In this document: one piece after another, positions 19,961-27,000 of the stretch
Layout of the letters: each line of letters opens with the position of its first letter
Numbering within the stretch: position 1 is the first letter of the stretch
NCBI GenBank assembly: GCA_016215645.1
Contig: JACRIX010000056.1
Location: 1-32,855, forward strand
Direction: 5' to 3'
DNA length: 32,855 bases
Source of the DNA: Rhodocyclales bacterium
Lineage (GTDB): Bacteria; Pseudomonadota; Gammaproteobacteria; Burkholderiales; Rhodocyclaceae
Notes under the pieces: generated by a model
What the model was told of the DNA's origin: nothing
Database searches by the model: none
Seen by the model: the letters and a program-made list of their open reading frames with translations, nothing else
Translations under genes and position numbers: made by a program

Positions 19961-20018
19961 GTTGGATTCCAGGAAAGATGATGAGTGCCGCGATCCGACC
20001 GGATCATCGGCGAAGAGT

Positions 20019-20504
20019 TCAGCCGGCCAGCTCCTCGCGGCGCGAGGTGCCGGTGACGACGCCATCGAGGTTGAAATGGACATGGAAGAAGGCATTGTTG
20101 CCACGCGCCGTCGGCTCGATTCGCCACTCCCAGACCAGCTCGGGCTTGAGCGGGAACGTGACCTCGCTGCGCGGCTTGCCGAGCAGGCGCCGCACCTGCA
20201 TTTCGCTCCAGCCCCTCTCGACGCGGGCAAGGTTTTCGGGGGTCAGGGCCTGCTCGATTTTTTGCAGCACGCCGGCCTGGTTCAGGGTCAGCATCCAGCA
20301 TTCGAAACCCTCGGGTTGGCGTGTGTATTCCCAGGTCACGCTGCCATCGGCGTTGGGCCATTCGGCACCCGGCGTGCCCAGGCGTTCGCGGACTTCCTGC
20401 GCTGTCGACAGGCCGGGCTTGAGCTGCGCCAGATGGGCACCGTCGCAGCCGTAGAAGCCGAGGATCGAGGCCAGCGCGGCAAGAAATCGGGAGAGCGGAT
20501 TCAT
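20019..20504 (-). CDS. BamE/SmpA-like domain lipoprotein
   Basis: A 161-residue protein. The start at 20504 gives a signal peptide MNPLSRFLAALASILGFYGC with Cys20 in a slightly atypical lipobox (FYGC). The mature part has two BamE-like beta-alpha-alpha-beta units: LKPGLSTAQEVRERLGTPGAEWPNADGSVTWEYTRQP, and GWSEMQVRRLLGKPRSEVTFPLKPELVWEWR. BamE proteins belong to the outer-membrane protein assembly machinery, but this duplicated form is a relative rather than BamE itself. It ends with a third strand region HVHFNLDGVVTGTSRRE. It is divergent from the cytoplasmic rhodanese gene at 20579. Confidence 0.75.
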   Translation of the reverse strand: MNPLSRFLAALASILGFYGCDGAHLAQLKPGLSTAQEVRERLGTPGAEWPNADGSVTWEYTRQPEGFECWMLTLNQAGVLQKIEQALTPENLARVERGWSEMQVRRLLGKPRSEVTFPLKPELVWEWRIEPTARGNNAFFHVHFNLDGVVTGTSRREELAG

Positions 20505-20578
20505 GCCGCGATGATACCGGAGCGCGGCCGGCGGCAAGGCCAGTGGTCTACAATGCGCTTATCGACAAAGGAGTTGCC

Positions 20579-20971
20579 ATGGAACACCTGACCCCCAAGG
20601 AAGCCGCCCAGTTTCTTCATGACAACCCCAAGGCCCTGTTCGTCGATTGCCGCAGCGAAATGGAGTTCCTCTTCGTCGGCCATCCGGCCGGTGTGTTGCA
20701 TGTGTCCTGGAACGACGGCCCCGATTGGGAGGTCAATCCCCACTTCGTCGGTGAGGTGAAAAAGTATGCCGGCCATTCCCACGACCGCCCGGTAGTGTTG
20801 ATCTGCCGCAGCGGCAACCGCTCGGTCGATGCCGGCAATGCGCTGGAGGCCGCCGGGTTCACCAGCGTCTTCAACGTCCTGCACGGCTTCGAGGGCGAAC
20901 TCGACGACAGCCACCATCGCGGTTCGATGAACGGCTGGCGCTTCGAAGGCCTGCCCTGGGAACAGTGCTGA
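20579..20971 (+). CDS. Cytoplasmic rhodanese-domain sulfurtransferase
   Basis: A 130-residue single-domain rhodanese without a signal peptide. AAAGGAG lies 6 nt ahead of the ATG at 20579, which decides the start. Catalytic Cys76 is in ICRSGNRSVDAGNALEAAGF; the N-terminal half has LFVDCRSEMEFLFVGHPAGV, and the C-terminal half has VFNVLHGFEGELDD. The pattern resembles single-domain thiosulfate sulfurtransferases of the GlpE/PspE class. TACAAT at 20549-20554 is a possible -10 box. It is convergent with the DUF3135 gene. Confidence 0.88.
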   Translation: MEHLTPKEAAQFLHDNPKALFVDCRSEMEFLFVGHPAGVLHVSWNDGPDWEVNPHFVGEVKKYAGHSHDRPVVLICRSGNRSVDAGNALEAAGFTSVFNVLHGFEGELDDSHHRGSMNGWRFEGLPWEQC

Positions 20972-20988
20972 GCTGACCGGGCCGGCGC

Positions 20989-21342
20989 TCAGGCCTGGCG
21001 GGCGCCGGTATCGGAGCGCAGGGCCAGCGCCAGTCGTGCGGCCCCCTGGTGGGTCGTAGCGTCGAAATCGCGCATGCAGCTGCCGAGCGTTTCGAGTTCT
21101 TCGCTGAGGAAGGCCACCTGGTCCCACATCATTTTCGATATCGCCGACAGCGCCGCCTGGGGCGTTCCGGCGCGGCCGATTTCGTAGTCGATTTCACGTT
21201 GCAGTGCGTTGCCCAGCCTGCGCTGCGCGTCGCCGGAGGTGTCGAGGAAGGCCTTGATGGCCGCCCGACGACGCACTTCGAAGCCCTCTGGCGATTCCTT
21301 CGCCAGAAGCGCCCACTCCTGAAAATCAAATCCGGTTTCCAT
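20989..21342 (-). CDS. DUF3135 family protein
   Basis: A 117-residue protein; GGAGGGGAC precedes the ATG. The DUF3135 pattern is evident: FDFQEWALLAKESPEGFEVRRRAAIKAFL, QRRLGNALQREIDYEIGRAGTPQAALSAISKMMWDQV. The rest is a helical extension with no known motif. The function is unknown, and the protein is expected to be cytoplasmic and mostly helical. Confidence 0.78.
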   Translation of the reverse strand: METGFDFQEWALLAKESPEGFEVRRRAAIKAFLDTSGDAQRRLGNALQREIDYEIGRAGTPQAALSAISKMMWDQVAFLSEELETLGSCMRDFDATTHQGAARLALALRSDTGARQA

Positions 21343-21468
21343 GTGCTGTCCCCTCCAGGAATTCACATAGCAATGTGCCAGCGGTATCACCCACGCGCCA
21401 TCCGGCAACACCGCGTAACCAGAATAGCAAGTTGAAGCCTGAAAGAATAGCGAGGAATTCACGCACAC

Positions 21469-21487
21469 CGGCGGGAAATGCCCGCCG
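21469..21487. repeat. Inverted repeat ahead of the ScsD-like gene
   Basis: CGGCGGG-AAATG-CCCGCCG, a perfect 7-bp stem just upstream of the ATG at 21497. It could be an operator or an mRNA hairpin that hides the start; there is no T tract, so a terminator is unlikely. The rest of 21343-21496 shows no clear element. Confidence 0.45.
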
Positions 21488-21496
21488 TCGGCTACC

Positions 21497-22105
21497 ATGT
21501 CGACGATGCGTTTTCCCCAGCTACCCAATCCCTTTGCCTCACTCAAGCGCTGGCAACGCCTTCTGCTGGAAGGCGCGCTGATCCTCGCCGTGATCCTCGG
21601 CGCCCAGTATTGGCAGACGCGCGGTTTGCCGGAAGGTGCTGCGCCGCCGCTCGAGGGCGTGCTTACCGACGGAACAACTACAAGAGTCGGCGCTGGTGAA
21701 GCCCCTGCGCAGCAGGGCGGTCGAGCAAAAAACGCTCTCCTCGCCGCTGCGGATGATAAGACGGCGAATGCCCCCACCCTGGTCGCCTTCTGGGCGACCT
21801 GGTGTCCGGTGTGCTCGGCGGAAGAGGGCAACATTGTTGCGGTGGCGAAGGATCATCGTGTCGTTTCGGTGGCGATGCAGTCGGGCGACGCCGCGACGGT
21901 GACGAAACACTTGAAGGAGCGCGGCATCGCGCTGCCGGCACTGGTCGATGTCGATGGCCGCCATGCGCAGAACTGGCGGGTGCGCGGTGTGCCGACGCAC
22001 TTCGTCGTCGATGGCGCCGGCAACATCCGCTTTCGCGTGGTCGGCTATGCGACGACCTGGGGCCTGAAAGCTCGGCTGTGGTGGGCGGAGACATTTCCGG
22101 CGTGA
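21497..22105 (+). CDS. Membrane-anchored thiol oxidoreductase (ScsD/TlpA-like) with in-frame insertion
   Basis: A 202-residue protein with one N-terminal membrane anchor (about residues 22-38) and a periplasmic thioredoxin fold. The active site is WCPVC (Cys103 and Cys106) in FWATWCPVCSAEEGNI; the cis-proline loop is GVPTHFVVDG and the end is GLKARLWWAETF. Relatives such as ScsD and TlpA reduce or shuttle disulfides in the periplasm. Between the first strand (LEGVLTDG) and the strand before WCPVC there is an unusually long, low-complexity stretch, residues 60-92, encoded by copy 8 of the 22-bp repeat plus a palindrome. The MFS gene follows with a GTGA overlap. Confidence 0.83.
   Translation: MSTMRFPQLPNPFASLKRWQRLLLEGALILAVILGAQYWQTRGLPEGAAPPLEGVLTDGTTTRVGAGEAPAQQGGRAKNALLAAADDKTANAPTLVAFWATWCPVCSAEEGNIVAVAKDHRVVSVAMQSGDAATVTKHLKERGIALPALVDVDGRHAQNWRVRGVPTHFVVDGAGNIRFRVVGYATTWGLKARLWWAETFPA
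21683..21704 (+). repeat. 22-bp dispersed repeat, copy 8 (within ScsD-like gene)
   Basis: AGAGTCGGCGCTGG-TGAA, with the final ACGG replaced by GCCC. It is sense and in codon register, giving R-V-G-A-G-E-A at residues 63-69. The palindrome CCCTGC-GCA-GCAGGG follows directly. Confidence 0.75.
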
Positions 22106-23457
22106 GTGCTCCTGCACCAAAGTCCGCGGCAGCGGACCAAACTCGGTCACCCCCTTTCCCGGAAAGGGGGCCGGGGGGAAAGCTCTTGTTTCCACCGACC
22201 ACGCTTGCGTGGTCGGTCTGGGGCCTCGGTGCACTGCTCTACCTGATCGGTTTCTACCTGCGCGTGGCGCCGGCGGTGATCACCGACCAGCTGATGACCG
22301 AGTTCGCCATCACCGGCGCGGCACTGGGCAATCTCTCGGCCTTCTATTTCTATTCCTACGTGGCGATGCAGATCCCGACCGGCATGATCGCCGACCGCTG
22401 GGGCCCGCGCCGCCTGCTCACCGTCGGCGCCGGCGTCGCGGCGCTGGGCACGGCGCTGTTCGCCTTCGCGCCGACCATCTTCTGGGCCAATATGGGGCGG
22501 CTCTTGATCGGCGCCTCGGTGGCCGTGGCGTTCGTCTCGATGCTGAAGCTGGCCAGCCACTGGTTCGCGCCGAAACAATACGCGCTGGCCTCGGGCATGG
22601 CGCTGTTGATGGGCGTGGTCGGCGGCGTGGTGGCGGGGGTGCCGCTGCGTTACCTGGTCGAGCTTTTCGGCTGGCGTTCGGTGATGGGCGTCTCGGCGGC
22701 GCTGACGGCGGTGCTCTGTGTCGCCACCTGGCTGCGCGTGCGCGACGATCCGGTGGAGCGCGGTTACGCCAGCCACTATCAGGGCGCGCATGGCGCCCAT
22801 GGTTCCGGCTCGCTGCTGCGCGGACTGATCGATGTGCTGTCCTATCGCAACATCTGGATCCTGACCGCGGTGCCGATCGGCTTTTCCGGCGCGGTGCTGA
22901 CCTTCGCCGGGCTCTGGGGCGTGCCCTACCTGCGTCAGGTGCATGGCCTGGACCCCAAGGCCGCCGCCGCCATCACCTCGATCCTGCTGGTGGCCTGGGC
23001 GCTGGGCGGGCCCATGCTCGGCAGCTGGTCGGAACGCATGGGCCGGCGCAAGCGGCTCTACCTGGCCGCCTCGGGCGTGGCGCTGCTCGGCTGGGTAGCG
23101 ATCATCTTCCTGCCGCTGCCCTTGTGGGCGCTGGTGCTGCTGCTGATCCCGACCGGTTTCGCCTCGGGCAACATCATCATCGGCTTTGCCTGGGCCAAGG
23201 AATCGGTGCCGCTGCGGCTGGTGGGCACGGCCTCGGGCTTCTGCAACATGGGGCCGCTGCTGGGCGGCATGCTGCTGCAGCCGGCAGTGGGCTGGATGCT
23301 CGACCGGCGCTGGGACGGCGCCCTGCAGGCCGGGGTGCGGGTCTATGACGCCACCGCCTACCGCGACGGCTTTGCGCTGCTGGTCGGGGTGATGGTCGTC
23401 GCCGGCGTGATCCTGATTTTCGCCCGCGAAAGCCATTGCAAACAGATGCACGATTGA
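22102..23457 (+). CDS. MFS transporter
   Basis: A 451-residue protein if the GTG at 22102, overlapping the previous stop, is used. The core begins at about residue 35 (AWSVWGLGALLYLIGFYLRVAPAVITDQL). About 12 membrane helices are present, with the MFS signature loop MIADRWGPRRLLTVGAG between helices 2 and 3 and the second-half counterpart GSWSERMGRRKRLYLAASG. An alternative TTG start at 22186, with GGGGGA ahead, would leave out an odd 28-residue N-terminus (ADQTRSPPFPERGPGGK and neighbours) that is encoded by two palindromes and fits no known MFS sequence. The substrate is unknown. Confidence 0.85.
   Translation: MSAPAPKSAAADQTRSPPFPERGPGGKLLFPPTTLAWSVWGLGALLYLIGFYLRVAPAVITDQLMTEFAITGAALGNLSAFYFYSYVAMQIPTGMIADRWGPRRLLTVGAGVAALGTALFAFAPTIFWANMGRLLIGASVAVAFVSMLKLASHWFAPKQYALASGMALLMGVVGGVVAGVPLRYLVELFGWRSVMGVSAALTAVLCVATWLRVRDDPVERGYASHYQGAHGAHGSGSLLRGLIDVLSYRNIWILTAVPIGFSGAVLTFAGLWGVPYLRQVHGLDPKAAAAITSILLVAWALGGPMLGSWSERMGRRKRLYLAASGVALLGWVAIIFLPLPLWALVLLLIPTGFASGNIIIGFAWAKESVPLRLVGTASGFCNMGPLLGGMLLQPAVGWMLDRRWDGALQAGVRVYDATAYRDGFALLVGVMVVAGVILIFARESHCKQMHD
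22122..22192. repeat. Two adjacent palindromes at the ScsD-like/MFS junction
   Basis: GTCCGC-GGCA-GCGGAC (22122-22137) is followed by the near-perfect palindrome CCCCCTTTCC-C-GGAAAGGGGG (22150-22170). The second sits in an element bounded by CACCCC (from 22148) and CTCTTGT (to 22189), the same ends as the element at 11547-11606. CTCTTGTTTC is identical at both sites. Confidence 0.6.
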
Positions 23458-23458
23458 G

Positions 23459-24235
23459 ATGAGCCCCGACATCCTTTGCCAACGCGATGGCGAGATCGCC
23501 ACCGTCACCCTGTTCAATCCGACCAAGCTGAATGCGCTGAACGCGCACATGTGGGCGCGCCTGCGCCAGGTGATGCACGAGCTGACGGCGGACCGCTCCT
23601 TGCGCTGCGTGATCTTGCGCGGCGAAGGCAGGACTTTTGCCGCCGGCGGCGACCTGGAGGAATTCAAGACCGCGCGCGCCGATGTCGATCGGGCCCTGGC
23701 CTATCACGAGGCGGTGGGCGAAGCGCTGACGGCGATCGAGTCCTGTCTCCACCCTACCGTGGCGGCGATCCAGGGCGCCTGCGTCGGCGGCGGTCTGGAA
23801 ATCGCCAGCGCCTGCGACCTGCGCATCGCGGGCGAGGGCGCGAAGTTCGGCGCACCGATCATGAAGCTCGGCTTTTCCATGTATCCGGGCGAACTGGCGG
23901 GCTTTCTCAAGCTGGCCGGCCCGGCCGTGGCCAAGGAGATCCTGCTCGAAGGTCGCCTGTTCGGCGCCGCCGAGGCCTATGCCAAAGGCCTGCTGACGCG
24001 CGTGGTGGCCGACGATGCGGTGTCGGCCGAAGCGCAGGCCACGGCGGCGCGCATCGCTGCCGGAGCACCGCAGGTGGCGCGCTGGCACAAGCAGTGGATT
24101 GCGCGCCTGATGGAGGCTCGTCCGCTGACGCTGGAAGAGAAGCGCGCCTCGTTCGCCTTTCTTGGCACCGAGGATTACGCCGAAGGCATGGTGGCCTTTG
24201 CCGACAAGCGGCCACCGCGCTTCACCGGGAAATAG
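23459..24235 (+). CDS. Enoyl-CoA hydratase/isomerase family protein
   Basis: A 258-residue crotonase-fold protein; the ATG follows the MFS stop by 1 nt. Oxyanion-hole segments are GRTFAAGGDLEEF and IQGACVGGGLEIASACDLRI. The first of the two catalytic glutamates of true hydratases is kept (GGGLEIA), whereas the second, expected in the PEI motif after GAKFG, is replaced: the text reads FGAPIMKLGFSMYPGELAG. Family knowledge says loss of that residue argues against standard hydratase activity, so isomerase, lyase or thioesterase activity is as likely. A helical C-terminal trimerisation segment is present. The gene ends before a compound hairpin. Confidence 0.85.
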   Translation: MSPDILCQRDGEIATVTLFNPTKLNALNAHMWARLRQVMHELTADRSLRCVILRGEGRTFAAGGDLEEFKTARADVDRALAYHEAVGEALTAIESCLHPTVAAIQGACVGGGLEIASACDLRIAGEGAKFGAPIMKLGFSMYPGELAGFLKLAGPAVAKEILLEGRLFGAAEAYAKGLLTRVVADDAVSAEAQATAARIAAGAPQVARWHKQWIARLMEARPLTLEEKRASFAFLGTEDYAEGMVAFADKRPPRFTGK

Positions 24236-24240
24236 CCTCT

Positions 24241-24288
24241 CAAGAAACACGAAGGGCCGCCCCGAGTGTTTCTTGGCCCCTTGAGGGG
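24241..24288. terminator. Compound hairpin between convergent genes
   Basis: CAAGAAACAC (24241-24250) pairs perfectly with GTGTTTCTTG (24266-24275), followed by CCCC-TTGA-GGGG (24277-24288). It fills the 88-bp gap between the crotonase and GST stop codons. The 10-bp stem could end transcription from both sides, although no T tract of the classical kind follows; it may equally be an intergenic palindromic repeat. Confidence 0.5.
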
Positions 24289-24323
24289 AGAAACGAGCAA
24301 AGCGAGTTTTTCGGGGTGGGCGT

Positions 24324-25097
24324 TCAGTACGGGCTGGGCCCCTCAAAGTCGGCGCTGGCGCCACGGTGACGTGAGTAGATGTCGCGCACCCATTGTGCCG
24401 CCGGATGCTTCTGGAAAGGCGCAATCAGTTCGGCGAACAGGGAGTCGAGCGGTTGCGGGCATTGCATCGGCGAGTTCGCCGGCCGCACCAGGGTAGCGAG
24501 GGTGCTTGCGGCGGTGATGTCGGCGAGGGTGAAACGATCGCCGACCAGGTAGCCGGTGGCGGTGGCCTGTGCCGCGACGAACTCCATGGCTTCGCGGCCG
24601 GCGGCGATGCCGTCGGCAACCGCTGCCGCGCCGGTGATGCCGTTGCCCTTCCTGACGATGGGTGCCGCCAGTGGCACGATCAGGGAATACAGGCGCCGCT
24701 TCAGCGGCGACTCGGCTTCGCCGAAGACGGCGGCGAAGTAGCGCGGACGGCGCAGCAGGGCATCGAGCACGGCGCGGCGGATGCGTGGTGTGATGTCCTC
24801 GTCGAAACGGCGCTGGATTGCCAGCATCTGCTCGCGTTGCGCGGGATCGTCCGGCATCAGCCGTGGTTCGGGATGCCGTTCTTCCAGCCAGTCGAGGAGG
24901 CGCGCCGAGCCGTCGATCACGGCGCCGTCATCCATCACCAGCACCGGTGTCTGGGTGCGCCCGGTGAGCTTCTTCACCACGCCCATGTGCGGCCCCGGCA
25001 GCAGGCTGCGACGGCGGTGCGGCACACGCTTCAGATCCAGCGCCCAGCGCAGCTTCTCGTTGTAGGGGGAATGGCGGAACTGCAGCAGCTCGATCAT
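24324..25097 (-). CDS. Glutathione S-transferase family protein
   Basis: A 257-residue protein; GGAGG lies ahead of the ATG at 25097. The thioredoxin-like N-terminal domain has MIELLQFRHSPYNEKLRWAL with the Ser/Tyr pair common in this subgroup, VLVMDDGAVIDGSARLLDWLEE (the glutathione-binding SAR/ES loop equivalent) and PQP-less cis-Pro at TQTPVLV. The helical C-terminal domain follows from about residue 90, with YLVGDRFTLADITAAS. The last seven residues before EGPSPY (residues 245-251, RGASADF) are encoded by the antisense copy 9 of the 22-bp repeat, so the C-terminus is probably altered. It is the last gene of the dsb operon. Confidence 0.85.
   Translation of the reverse strand: MIELLQFRHSPYNEKLRWALDLKRVPHRRRSLLPGPHMGVVKKLTGRTQTPVLVMDDGAVIDGSARLLDWLEERHPEPRLMPDDPAQREQMLAIQRRFDEDITPRIRRAVLDALLRRPRYFAAVFGEAESPLKRRLYSLIVPLAAPIVRKGNGITGAAAVADGIAAGREAMEFVAAQATATGYLVGDRFTLADITAASTLATLVRPANSPMQCPQPLDSLFAELIAPFQKHPAAQWVRDIYSRHRGASADFEGPSPY
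24345..24366 (+). repeat. 22-bp dispersed repeat, copy 9 (GST C-terminus)
   Basis: AAAGTCGGCGCTGG-CGCC-ACGG, exact core, antisense to the GST gene. It encodes its residues 245-251 and ends 21 bp before its stop codon. The compound hairpin at 24241-24288 lies nearby. Confidence 0.8.
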
Positions 25098-25117
25098 GTG
25101 TGGCCTCCGGCAGCAGA

Positions 25118-25768
25118 TTACGTCGCGGCGCGCAGCGCCTGGTCGACCAGCTCCTTCAAGGCTTCGTAGCCGAAGCTCGGCAGCGGCCGGCCGTTGACGA
25201 AGAAGTCCGGGGTCTTGCGCACACCCAGTGTTTGGGCGTCGAGCAGGTCCTGGTCGATGACGCTGGTGATTTCCGGCGCCGCCATGTCGCTGCGCAGGCG
25301 CTGCAGGTCGACGCCGGCCCTTTCCAGCAGCGGCCAGATGCGCCCGGGCTGCACGGCGTGGTTCTGCACCCATTCGCCCTGGCTGGCCAGCAGCGCTTCC
25401 AGCGCCGGCCACAGTTTGTCCTGTTTGCGCGCGGCTTCGAGCGCCGCCACGACCTGGTCCGAGCCCGTGTGGAAGGGTGCGTAGCGCAGCACCAGGCGGA
25501 TCTTTTGCGGGTTGGCGGCGAGCAACTGCTTCACCATCGGGTAAAAGGCGGCGCAGGTCTCGCAGGCCGGATCGATGAACTCGACAATCACCACCGGCGC
25601 ATCCTGCGGGCCGAGGCTCGGCGAATGCATGCGCAGCAGCGCGGCCTGATTGGCGCTGGCGAGCCGCGTGGCCTGATCCTCACGCTCGACGTTGTAGATC
25701 AGGGTGGCGATGATGAAGGCCATGAAGAGGCTCACCAGGGCGACCGTGAACAAGGTCTTGCGCTTCAT
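25118..25768 (-). CDS. DsbA/DsbG-like periplasmic thiol-disulfide protein
   Basis: A 216-residue protein with an N-terminal signal anchor (LFTVALVSLFMAFIIATLIY) and a DsbA-like thioredoxin fold with the active site CETC (Cys69 and Cys72, in FIDPACETCAAFYPMVKQ). The helical insert runs from about 95 to 165, and the cis-proline loop is VRKTPDFFVNGRPLPSFG. The N-terminal ATG overlaps the dsbB stop (ATGA), so it is the partner of the DsbB-like protein upstream. The CxxC pair CETC differs from classical CPHC and is expected to change its redox potential, though the direction is not predictable by eye. It likely oxidises periplasmic proteins. Confidence 0.88.
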   Translation of the reverse strand: MKRKTLFTVALVSLFMAFIIATLIYNVEREDQATRLASANQAALLRMHSPSLGPQDAPVVIVEFIDPACETCAAFYPMVKQLLAANPQKIRLVLRYAPFHTGSDQVVAALEAARKQDKLWPALEALLASQGEWVQNHAVQPGRIWPLLERAGVDLQRLRSDMAAPEITSVIDQDLLDAQTLGVRKTPDFFVNGRPLPSFGYEALKELVDQALRAAT

Positions 25769-26220
25769 GCCGTGCTCCTGGCGCGCGCCACCAGCAGCAG
25801 CGCGATGATTGCGGAAAACGCCGTTACGGACAGCAGCGGGATGGTCACGAAGCCGAACCAGACGGCGACGGTTTGCGAACAGGGTACTCCCTGGGTACAG
25901 GCCTTGATGTTTTCCGGGATCACGCCCGCGACCAGCAACAGGTGAAACAGGGCCAGCAACAGGCCGGGCGCGGCCAACGCCAGGCAGTAGCGGATCAGCT
26001 TGCGGTCGAGCGGGAACAGGCCGAGCGGCAGGATCAGGGCCAGCGGAAACATGAAAATGCGCTGATACCAGCACAGCATGCAGGTCGGCAGGTTCATCAC
26101 TTCGCCGAAGAACAAGGCCCCCAGGGTAGCGGTGGCGGCGATCATCCAGGCGACAAAGAGCGCTCGCCAGGCAGCGGTATCCGCCATCTCCGGACCATCG
26201 GGCAGGTTCCTGGCGACCAT
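25765..26220 (-). CDS. dsbB: DsbB-like disulfide bond formation protein (BdbC-type)
   Basis: A 151-residue inner-membrane protein with four hydrophobic segments and two cysteine pairs on periplasmic loops: CMLC (Cys47 and Cys50, in NLPTCMLCWYQRIFMFPL) and Cys108/Cys114 in ACTQGVPCSQ. The loop order is the standard DsbB/BdbC design, which passes electrons from DsbA to quinone. The start at 26220 lies 2 nt after the LolA-like stop; MADTAAW at residue 12 is another possible start. It forms a pair with the CETC protein that overlaps it. Confidence 0.9.
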   Translation of the reverse strand: MVARNLPDGPEMADTAAWRALFVAWMIAATATLGALFFGEVMNLPTCMLCWYQRIFMFPLALILPLGLFPLDRKLIRYCLALAAPGLLLALFHLLLVAGVIPENIKACTQGVPCSQTVAVWFGFVTIPLLSVTAFSAIIALLLVARARSTA

Positions 26221-26222
26221 GT

Positions 26223-26966
26223 TCAGCTTCCGGCGCCGGTCGCGTCACGCCCGGAAGCCGCGGCGCGCTGTTCGGATGACGGCGGGTCGAAAGTCGGCGC
26301 TGGCAACACGGCGGGGAACTCGACGTCTTCCAGCGTGGTGCTGCCGATGTATTGCCCCATGGCGAAATGGCGTTCGGTCATGGCGACGCGGCGGCCGGAA
26401 ACGGTTTGGTAATTTTCGTAGCCGGTGGCGAATTCCATCGAGGAATTGTTGATCGTCAATATGCCGCGCGAGCGCATGATCAGCCGGGTTTCCGGATCGA
26501 TTTCGATGATCATCCGGATGCCGTCCCGTACCCGCCATTCCAGGCTGCGGACCTGCTTGCCGTTGCCCAGCGGCAAGGCGCCGAGGTCGCGGACCTGTTC
26601 GACGTTGTCGCGCAGCCGCCAGGGCAGGGCCATGCGTGCCGCCTGCAACACCACCGCGCCGTGAAACGCCGGTGTCGCCGGCTGGCCCTGCTGCCAGGCG
26701 TCGGCGCCGCGCATCAGCCGGGATTCGGGCGCGCCCGGATAACGGATCTCGATGCGGAAGCGGTCCGGCGCCAGCCACCAGCGTTCCACCGGGCCGTTGC
26801 CACGACGCAGGGATTCGGTACTGCCGCGCTCATGGATTGCGCTTGGCGTTGCGCCGCCGCCATGCGCGGCGACCACGTCGGCGAGAAAGTCGCCGAGGTC
26901 GGCACGCGTCGCGCCGGTGAACAGCAGTGCGACAAGGGCGAACAACAGCCTGGCGGAATTGGGCAT
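26223..26966 (-). CDS. Periplasmic LolA-like protein of unknown function
   Basis: A 247-residue protein with a signal peptide (MPNSARLLFALVALLFTGAT, cleavage near TRA). The sequence SRLMRGADAWQQG, QVRSLEWRVRDGIRMIIEIDPETRLIMRSRG and GRRVAMTERHFAMG is reminiscent of LolA/LppX-type half-barrel proteins that carry lipids or lipoproteins, but the similarity is structural-pattern only. The last 30 residues, a Pro/Ser/Ala-rich tail, include LPAPTFD encoded by the antisense copy 10 of the 22-bp repeat (residues 219-226). It lies in the middle of the operon, upstream of dsbB. Confidence 0.6.
   Translation of the reverse strand: MPNSARLLFALVALLFTGATRADLGDFLADVVAAHGGGATPSAIHERGSTESLRRGNGPVERWWLAPDRFRIEIRYPGAPESRLMRGADAWQQGQPATPAFHGAVVLQAARMALPWRLRDNVEQVRDLGALPLGNGKQVRSLEWRVRDGIRMIIEIDPETRLIMRSRGILTINNSSMEFATGYENYQTVSGRRVAMTERHFAMGQYIGSTTLEDVEFPAVLPAPTFDPPSSEQRAAASGRDATGAGS
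26290..26311 (+). repeat. 22-bp dispersed repeat, copy 10 (LolA-like C-terminus)
   Basis: AAAGTCGGCGCTGG-CAAC-ACGG, exact core, antisense to the LolA-like gene. It encodes LPAPTF in the variable tail. Confidence 0.8.
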
Positions 26967-27000
26967 CGTGGCGATGGCGGAAGCGGGAGGCCGTATCCTA

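Noticed and set aside
22118..22139. AAAGTCCGCGGCAGCGGACC resembles the repeat start
   Set aside because: Only the first six bases and scattered others match; a perfect local hairpin explains it better.
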